In this document: positions 58,544 to 64,000 of the stretch, in pieces
Numbering within the stretch: the stretch's first letter is position 1
Layout of the letters: each line of letters begins with the position of its first letter
DNA from: Nostoc sp. NIES-4103
Lineage (GTDB): Bacteria; Cyanobacteriota; Cyanobacteriia; Cyanobacteriales; Nostocaceae
Reading direction: 5' to 3'
DNA: 64,000 nt
Assembly: GCF_002368335.1 (NCBI RefSeq)
Contig: NZ_AP018288.1
Coordinates: 1,827,355-1,891,354, forward strand
The notes under the pieces: generated by a model
What the model was told of the DNA's origin: nothing
Databases searched by the model: none
What the model saw: only the letters and a program-made list of their open reading frames with translations
Made by a program: the position numbers and the translations under genes

Positions 58544-60100
58544 TTAATTGCTATGAGCTTTTTTTGAACGCAAGACATGGGTTAATATATCAATAAAAAG
58601 TTTACGTTCATATTCGTCAAAAACCCAAAACCACACTGATATTGTATATAGTACAGCAGAAACAAGTAATAATGAGATTGTCAAGTAAATCGGTAACTTC
58701 CACACTTCAATTAGCCACAAAGTAGGGACAAGCCACAACATAGGGATGATTGGTCGTGTGTACCCTTTTAGCCAATATTGAGAAATCGGTAATTCAACTA
58801 ATTTTGCAACTAAAGGAATTTGAAAAAAGATAAACCTGATCAAGTTAGTTGAAAGTGTGCCTAATACAATACCAGCTAAACCTAAATTGAATTCTTTAAC
58901 ATACAAAATGCTGAGAAATACATTACAAACGCCATCTAATAAAATTGCTAAAGCTGGTAATTTCAACTGATTTGTAGCAGTTAAATAAGGCCAGGTAACA
59001 AATATGGGAATACGAGAAAATACTAAAAATATCGTCAATGGTAGAATGGCGATCGCTTGTTCAAATCCTTTACCCAACCACAGTTCAATAATCTCCCGCC
59101 GAAATATACCAACCCCAAAAGCCGCAGGTAAAGCCAGAGTCAGCACATAGCGGGTTGAACGAAGAATTAACTGCTGTTTTTCCCATACAGAACCACTATC
59201 TGAAAGTCTGGAAGCTGCTGGTAAAAGCACTGTTGTTAATGATGTCACCAGCCGATTTAAGGCACTTCCCAGTTGTAGTGCAATAGCATAAATGGCATTT
59301 AAGGCTGGCCCCAAGAGCAAATTGATCAGAATTTGATCTGTTCGTTCATATAGGTTGCTAGCAAAGCCGATTAAACTTGACCATCCACCCAATGAAAAAA
59401 GTTTCTTACTATCTTGCCAATTTATAACATGCCAATCGAGCCGGAGAAAAGGCTTTTGCAGAGTTAGCCAACCTGCTAATAATATCCCAATAATTGCCCC
59501 TGGAGTCAACCACACTAAAGTCATGCCAACTAACAAATTAATTGGCAAAAAACGCAACAAATTCAAACCAATCAAAATCAAAACTTGCTGTAGTACACTC
59601 AAAAAGTTAACCAGCGTGTACCGTTCTTCAGCACTCAAAGCTGCATACCAAGGCTGACTCACAGCATTAATAACCTGCGCCAAAGCTGAAAGCCACACGA
59701 CATATTTGGCTTGTGTGATCAATTCTTCAGGAATATTGAAACATGTAATAATCCACGGTGCCAATATTGCCATTACCACAGCGATGCTTGAGCCAATCAC
59801 CGTACTCATTAACCAGCCATTATTAAATAATTGCTTAGTTTGATGCCAATCACGGTTTTGCAGGCTGATTGAAAGAAAACGCACCATAGCCTGCTGCGTA
59901 CTCTCGTTGAGAAATTGAATTGCTGTTGAGGTTGATATCAACAGCATAAAAATACCGAAGACTTCCTTCGGCGCTGGAGAATTTTGGGCTAGTATATCTA
60001 GTGCCGTGCGAGTAATAAATAGACTCAAAAACATACTTATACCCATTCGGGCATAGGTGGAGAGACTATTAATAAAAATCACACTTGCACGACGTTTCAT
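58544..60100 (-). CDS. Lipopolysaccharide/exopolysaccharide flippase (Wzx, MATE-like fold)
   Basis: Wzx carries lipid-linked repeat units across the inner membrane. The ATG at 60100 gives 518 residues; a TTG ten codons upstream would begin with extra, less likely residues. There are 12 to 14 hydrophobic segments, with charged residues in the usual places (SLFITR near the N-terminus, GFASNLYERTDQILINLLLG in the middle). It belongs to the polysaccharide transporter family. It lies just after the pyruvyl transferase gene (2-32 bases). Confidence 0.88.
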   Translation of the reverse strand: MKRRASVIFINSLSTYARMGISMFLSLFITRTALDILAQNSPAPKEVFGIFMLLISTSTAIQFLNESTQQAMVRFLSISLQNRDWHQTKQLFNNGWLMSTVIGSSIAVVMAILAPWIITCFNIPEELITQAKYVVWLSALAQVINAVSQPWYAALSAEERYTLVNFLSVLQQVLILIGLNLLRFLPINLLVGMTLVWLTPGAIIGILLAGWLTLQKPFLRLDWHVINWQDSKKLFSLGGWSSLIGFASNLYERTDQILINLLLGPALNAIYAIALQLGSALNRLVTSLTTVLLPAASRLSDSGSVWEKQQLILRSTRYVLTLALPAAFGVGIFRREIIELWLGKGFEQAIAILPLTIFLVFSRIPIFVTWPYLTATNQLKLPALAILLDGVCNVFLSILYVKEFNLGLAGIVLGTLSTNLIRFIFFQIPLVAKLVELPISQYWLKGYTRPIIPMLWLVPTLWLIEVWKLPIYLTISLLLVSAVLYTISVWFWVFDEYERKLFIDILTHVLRSKKAHSN

Positions 60101-60132
60101 GTATTTTGACCACGCAGAAATAAATGACAATC

Positions 60133-61113
60133 TTAAACTAGTCGGACATTTTGTTTATCTACTAAGGAGTACTCAAAAATGCCCCGAATTTTATGATAAG
60201 AACCTGACTTAATATAAGTCGGTTTGTCTAGCATTGCAGCAAGAATACCTACATGCAATCGAGTTGCTACAACTACTGCTGCTTCTGCAATCAATTTACT
60301 AAAGGTATGGAAGCTACAAAGATCAGGGTTACTAATATCAGCAGCGAAAACTGGCAAACCTGCTAAATTGGGATGATCTTGAAGTACTTGGTTTAAGCTT
60401 TCTTGCACAAATGTTGTGTTTGCTCCCTGTTCACCAAGACTTTTTGCTAAAGCTGCGTGTTTTAAGGGTGTTAAAATGTAGCGCCTAATCGGTCGTTTAA
60501 TGAACTTGGGAATATAGCTTGATTTTGTTGTTGAAATAGTTTGCTCGCTTTGATATGAACCTGTGACGCTTTCGGGATCATTACGCTCTACAATTAAAAT
60601 ATGCTTTTGTGCTGTTTTAGATTGTAGGTTTTTGATATACAAAGAATCTTGCAGATGAAAAGCCATGTCATGATCGATTCCCAAACGGACATCGCCAGGA
60701 AAAACTAAATCTTTGAGAGTCTTTAAGCTGTAAGGTTCCCGCGCATATATAAAAGCAGGTGCAACTCGCTTGCTAAATAATGATGCAAAGTTAGTTTCTG
60801 TGAACCAAAAACTCGATGGTAAGACAATTAAAGGTGTCTGGGGATAAAGACAATTATAGTTTCTGAGTGTATGAAAGCCGTGTACCCATATGTCAGTCAT
60901 TCCGGCACCACCGTTGACAACGATCGCGTCTGCTTGCTGCGGCTGATTAACTAAGTTTGCTCCTAGTTTTTGCAGCATTTCACGGCTACCCATTTCGATT
61001 AATTTATCGCCATTATTTCCATGTAAAGGTTCAAAGAATATCCGTTTGCCGCGATATTTTGATAGTTCTTCTAGTAGGGGGTTTAATAAATTTGTTTGGG
61101 TTGATTGATTCAT
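60133..61113 (-). CDS. Polysaccharide pyruvyl transferase
   Basis: The enzyme adds a pyruvate ketal to a sugar of the growing exopolysaccharide, which gives the polymer negative charge. The 326-residue protein has the family core: FFEPLHGNNGDKLIEMGSREML (about 27-48), NGGAGMTD, YAREPYSLK, DHDMAFHL, and the C-terminal RLHVGILAAMLDKPTYI with the His thought to bind donor. A Lys near SGSYHKIRGI ends it. It lies between the Wzc-type gene and the flippase gene on the same strand. It is cytoplasmic. Confidence 0.92.
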   Translation of the reverse strand: MNQSTQTNLLNPLLEELSKYRGKRIFFEPLHGNNGDKLIEMGSREMLQKLGANLVNQPQQADAIVVNGGAGMTDIWVHGFHTLRNYNCLYPQTPLIVLPSSFWFTETNFASLFSKRVAPAFIYAREPYSLKTLKDLVFPGDVRLGIDHDMAFHLQDSLYIKNLQSKTAQKHILIVERNDPESVTGSYQSEQTISTTKSSYIPKFIKRPIRRYILTPLKHAALAKSLGEQGANTTFVQESLNQVLQDHPNLAGLPVFAADISNPDLCSFHTFSKLIAEAAVVVATRLHVGILAAMLDKPTYIKSGSYHKIRGIFEYSLVDKQNVRLV

Positions 61114-61231
61114 TTTTTTTATCGCACCACAGAGGCGCGGAGGACACAGAGAGAGTAGAAAGAGAGTTTTTTTAAAATGATTTAGTATTGCTATTTATAC
61201 TGATTGACACAGCATTAGAGATTGACATCAA

Positions 61232-63421
61232 CTAAAGGGTTGTTCTATTTTTTAAGACATCTGTCTGATTGCGATCGCTATTCCTTTTTTGATAGGAATT
61301 TCTGGTGTGATAGTAACCAGAACTATGTTCATCGGTAACTGCATTCACCACCATTCCTACAACATGCGATCGCGATTGTTCTAGCAACGTCTTTGTGGCT
61401 TTGGCGGCAGCCAAGTCAAGTATTTCTGGACGTACAGTTAGCAAGATGCCATCTGCCAGTTTGCTTAATAGCAGTCCATCGGCAAACAAATTCAAAGCTG
61501 GAGTATCGATAATTACAAAGTCATAGTCCCTCACCGCCGCTTCGATTAATGCAGCCATCCGCCGTGAGTCTAACAGTGCTGCTGGTTGAGGCGGAATCGT
61601 CCCAGCGTGTAAGACTTCCAGGTTAATTAGCGCTTCTTGAGTAGAGGTTGATAATTCAGATTGACCAATTAGAATATTGCTCAAACCTATGAGGTTGTGC
61701 TGTTGCCAAATTATATGTTGATAGGGATGACGCATATCTGCATCTATTAACAGCACTCGGTGTCCCATGTGGGCCTTCGCTACTGCCAAGTTTGCTGCAA
61801 CGAAAGATTTACCCTCACCAGGAATGGAACTGACTACTACTATCACCTTTAATAGTTGATCCCCAAAAGTGAAGTCTAGGTTGGCTTGGAACATCTCAAA
61901 AGCCGCACTAGCAGGCGAATAGGGGTTGTCTCTGACAGGCAGTGCAACCACATCCTCATCAGTCTCACTCGATTTTTCATTCAGATGAGGAATGATGCCT
62001 ACTAAAGGATAGCCGAATACTTGCTTGGCTTTCTCGACAGTCTTTAAAGATTTATCTCTAACTTCCAAAAGTAACGCTGTTCCCACACCTACCAAAATTC
62101 CTAAAAATCCCCCAAGGGCTAGGTTGAGGGTCAGGCGAGGAGACACAGGTTTTTTCGGAACTAAAGCCGGAGAAATTACTCGCGCATTACCCACGTTTTG
62201 GTTGACTACAACTTCAACTTCTTGAAATCGCTTCAACAATTCTTCATAGGTAGAACGCGCTACTGCTAACTCTCGTTCTAGCTGTAGTTGTGTTTGTTCT
62301 AGCTGCGGTAACACACTCAAGCGTTTTTGCGAAAGTGAGTATGCATTCTTTAACACTGCTATTCGGTTCGCGATCGCCAAGCGTTCTATTTCTGACTGCA
62401 CCAGTTGAGTTGTCAGGGTCTGCTTGAGTTGTCCTATCTGCAAATTCTGCTGTGGTATGGACTGCTTGCTGCCTAAAGTTTGACTCACTCGCAGTTCCAA
62501 TTGTTTTCTTAAAGCTATTTCTTGAGATGACAAATCTTTGATGGTTGGGTGTTCTTCAGTATACCGAGTCCGTGCTACTACTAACTGGTCTTGCACTTTC
62601 TGGTATTCTGCTAAAACTTGCTGCACGGCGGTAGATTCACTTAGGGTATTGAGAGCTACAGCCTGCTGTTTATTCAATTGCAATTGACTTTGCAAAGCAT
62701 CAGAGCGACTCTGGGCTTGTGCGAGGTCGGCTGTGGCTTTGGTAATTTGATCTGATAAATCCTTCAGACTTGCTACCCCTGCTTTTGCTTCATCCTCTAG
62801 GACAATCACTTTGTTTTTTTCTTTGAACCGACGCAATGCAGCTTCTGCTCGCATCACCTTTGCTTCAACTTCAGGCAATTGCTTGCGTAAAAATTCCTGG
62901 GCTGCTGTAGCCTCAGTTCGGTTGGTCTGAACATTGTTCTCTAAGTAATTGCCCATCAGTGAATTAACCACTGCTGCTGCTTGTTTTGGGTTTTGACTTT
63001 GGTAAGAAAGCGTCAAAACATCTGTATCTTTAACGGTGTTAACCTTAAGTGCTTTGAGAAATTCATCAATTTCTATAGGCCGGCCACGTTTATCCCGTAG
63101 ATTCATGGCATCAATCGTTTTTTTGACAATCGGGTTCGAGCGGATGACTTCTGCTTGTGTATCTAATGGCTTACTGACTTGGGTCACTCCACTGAGTTCC
63201 CCTGTGTTTTCAGAGATACTCGTTAACGAAGAAACACGATTAGTCTTATTGAAAAGTAGTTTACCTTCCGCTTGATAAATTGGTTTTTGCTTCAAGGAAG
63301 CTAGGGCTGTCAGTCCAAAGATAGATGCAGTCATAACTGCTATTACTAGCCAATGCCTTTTGAATATCAGCGAATACTCTTGAAAATCAAAGGAATCTTG
63401 CTCTTCTTGTTTAGATACCAT
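61232..63421 (-). CDS. Wzc-like polysaccharide co-polymerase with tyrosine kinase domain
   Basis: The 729-residue inner-membrane protein starts with ATG at 63421. It has a transmembrane helix near 22-42 (LVIAVMTASIFGLTALAS), a periplasmic Wzz-like domain with long coiled coil (about 50-420), a second helix near 430-452 and a cytoplasmic BY-kinase domain. That domain has Walker A SSIPGEGKSF (about 530), Walker A' VLLIDADMRHP and Walker B FVIIDTPA (about 635). It controls chain length and export. The C-terminal tail has only three Tyr (SGYYHTRNSYQ), fewer than the clusters in many Wzc. It is probably the first gene of the cluster. Confidence 0.94.
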   Translation of the reverse strand: MVSKQEEQDSFDFQEYSLIFKRHWLVIAVMTASIFGLTALASLKQKPIYQAEGKLLFNKTNRVSSLTSISENTGELSGVTQVSKPLDTQAEVIRSNPIVKKTIDAMNLRDKRGRPIEIDEFLKALKVNTVKDTDVLTLSYQSQNPKQAAAVVNSLMGNYLENNVQTNRTEATAAQEFLRKQLPEVEAKVMRAEAALRRFKEKNKVIVLEDEAKAGVASLKDLSDQITKATADLAQAQSRSDALQSQLQLNKQQAVALNTLSESTAVQQVLAEYQKVQDQLVVARTRYTEEHPTIKDLSSQEIALRKQLELRVSQTLGSKQSIPQQNLQIGQLKQTLTTQLVQSEIERLAIANRIAVLKNAYSLSQKRLSVLPQLEQTQLQLERELAVARSTYEELLKRFQEVEVVVNQNVGNARVISPALVPKKPVSPRLTLNLALGGFLGILVGVGTALLLEVRDKSLKTVEKAKQVFGYPLVGIIPHLNEKSSETDEDVVALPVRDNPYSPASAAFEMFQANLDFTFGDQLLKVIVVVSSIPGEGKSFVAANLAVAKAHMGHRVLLIDADMRHPYQHIIWQQHNLIGLSNILIGQSELSTSTQEALINLEVLHAGTIPPQPAALLDSRRMAALIEAAVRDYDFVIIDTPALNLFADGLLLSKLADGILLTVRPEILDLAAAKATKTLLEQSRSHVVGMVVNAVTDEHSSGYYHTRNSYQKRNSDRNQTDVLKNRTTL

Positions 63422-64000
63422 CAATTATGTTGAAAATTTATTTTCAAAATTTACCTGAGTTATTCATCGGCGATTTATTGTTACTTTAGGGTTTTTTCAG
63501 CCAAAAATACCAAAGAAACTGCTCTTTTACACTTATTCATATTTACGCTTTCCCCAAATTAAACTATCAAACTATTTTTATCTACGTAAAGACATATATC
63601 AAAAAAAGTTTTTCAAAGTCAACAGGCATTAAATATTTTTCCATAAAAAATAAAATATCAAAATTGGAATATCTCCTTTTAGCCATCTATTGGCATGACG
63701 TAGTTTTATATACCGTTTATTGGATATCAGTTCTTGATTGTACTCCTATACAGTCTATGTTATAGGTGTTTTTTGAACTAATGACATAGATTAAAAAATA
63801 CTAAAAAAAATTTTTTTCAAAAATAATAAGTATGCGTAATTTTATGATAATCATTATCTTAGTGATTGTAAAAAGCCTAGTATGCTTGCGTTTTAGCCTG
63901 ATTATTTACATTAAAAATAAAGCAATACCCGCTTTTCTTCGCTTTTTTGGCTTTGTATCCTATTTTCCTAACAAAGAATTGCTTGACACAATTTTTATAT
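63422..64000. other. Gap upstream of the polysaccharide cluster, with a Fur-like box
   Basis: The stretch is AT-rich and non-coding as far as seen. It holds the likely promoter of the polysaccharide cluster. A 13-bp palindrome GATAATCATTATC occurs at 63846-63858. The last 20 bases contain TTGACA (63983-63988), a candidate -35 for a plus-strand gene beyond the window. Confidence 0.5.
63844..63858. promoter_or_regulatory. Candidate Fur (ferric uptake regulator) box
   Basis: ATGATAATCATTATC matches 15 of the 19 positions of the classical Fur consensus in one uninterrupted block, including the GATAAT-C-ATTATC palindrome. It is 420 bases before the polysaccharide cluster start and 125 bases before TTGACA at the window end, so it may serve a gene to the right. 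Confidence 0.5.

Overview
The window comes from a filamentous, probably heterocyst-forming cyanobacterium of the Nostoc/Anabaena/Calothrix type. HIP1 octamers (GCGATCGC) are frequent. Heptanucleotide tandem repeats (TTCGTAA, TTCCCAA and similar) fill many gaps. The genes include a beta-carboxysome shell protein (ccmP) and a Tab2-type photosystem translation factor, and NB-ARC and kinase proteins carry WD40 repeats. No rRNA, tRNA, CRISPR array, transposase or prophage was recognised.

Layout. At 1-1.3 kb lies the end of a sulfate ABC transporter operon (cysT end, cysW) followed by a small NIL-domain gene. From 1.6 to 13.4 kb is a mixed housekeeping and accessory stretch: an exported peroxiredoxin, a small DMT-type membrane protein, an SDR enzyme, a PPK2 polyphosphate kinase, a ClC-CBS-UspA fusion, a TldE/PmbA protein, a Tab2 protein and a Uma2 nuclease. 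At 13.7-19.2 kb, a STAND ATPase with 14 WD40 repeats and a Ser/Thr kinase with 7 WD40 repeats are divergently transcribed. From 19.5 to 30 kb come a DUF561 protein, a DegT aminotransferase, a FetB-like permease, an alpha/beta hydrolase, a TPR protein, small secreted proteins and a CBS-domain protein ending in a HEPN-like motif. From 31 to 36 kb, an old-yellow-enzyme-like protein faces an alpha-dioxygenase, followed by a Cys/Met-rich copper-binding-type protein. From 36.9 to 44.4 kb is sulfur and amino-acid metabolism (cystathionine lyase/synthase pair, aminotransferase), then an isoaspartyl peptidase next to an ATP-grasp ligase. At 45-48.4 kb lie a basic secreted protein, ccmP with a pentapeptide-repeat gene, and a glycosidase-like protein. 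At 48.6-51.3 kb is a complete arsenic island (arsR, acr3, arsC, arsI) with recognisable ArsR operators. From 51.3 to 63.4 kb is a nine-gene exopolysaccharide cluster on the minus strand (Wzc-type kinase, pyruvyl transferase, Wzx flippase, EpsG-like polymerase, four glycosyltransferases, one phosphodiesterase-like protein).

The gaps are not empty. They carry many small non-coding elements with terminal inverted repeats. Some have 9-10 bp target duplications, several share the ends ATACCAATT, and one is inserted inside another. Two abut coding sequence exactly: one ends at a start codon and one at a stop codon. These elements, the ArsR operators, the HEPN-CBS protein, the isoaspartyl peptidase/ATP-grasp pair and the WD40 signalling pair are the most rewarding places for a second look. 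No single locus is clearly a new system from sequence reading alone.
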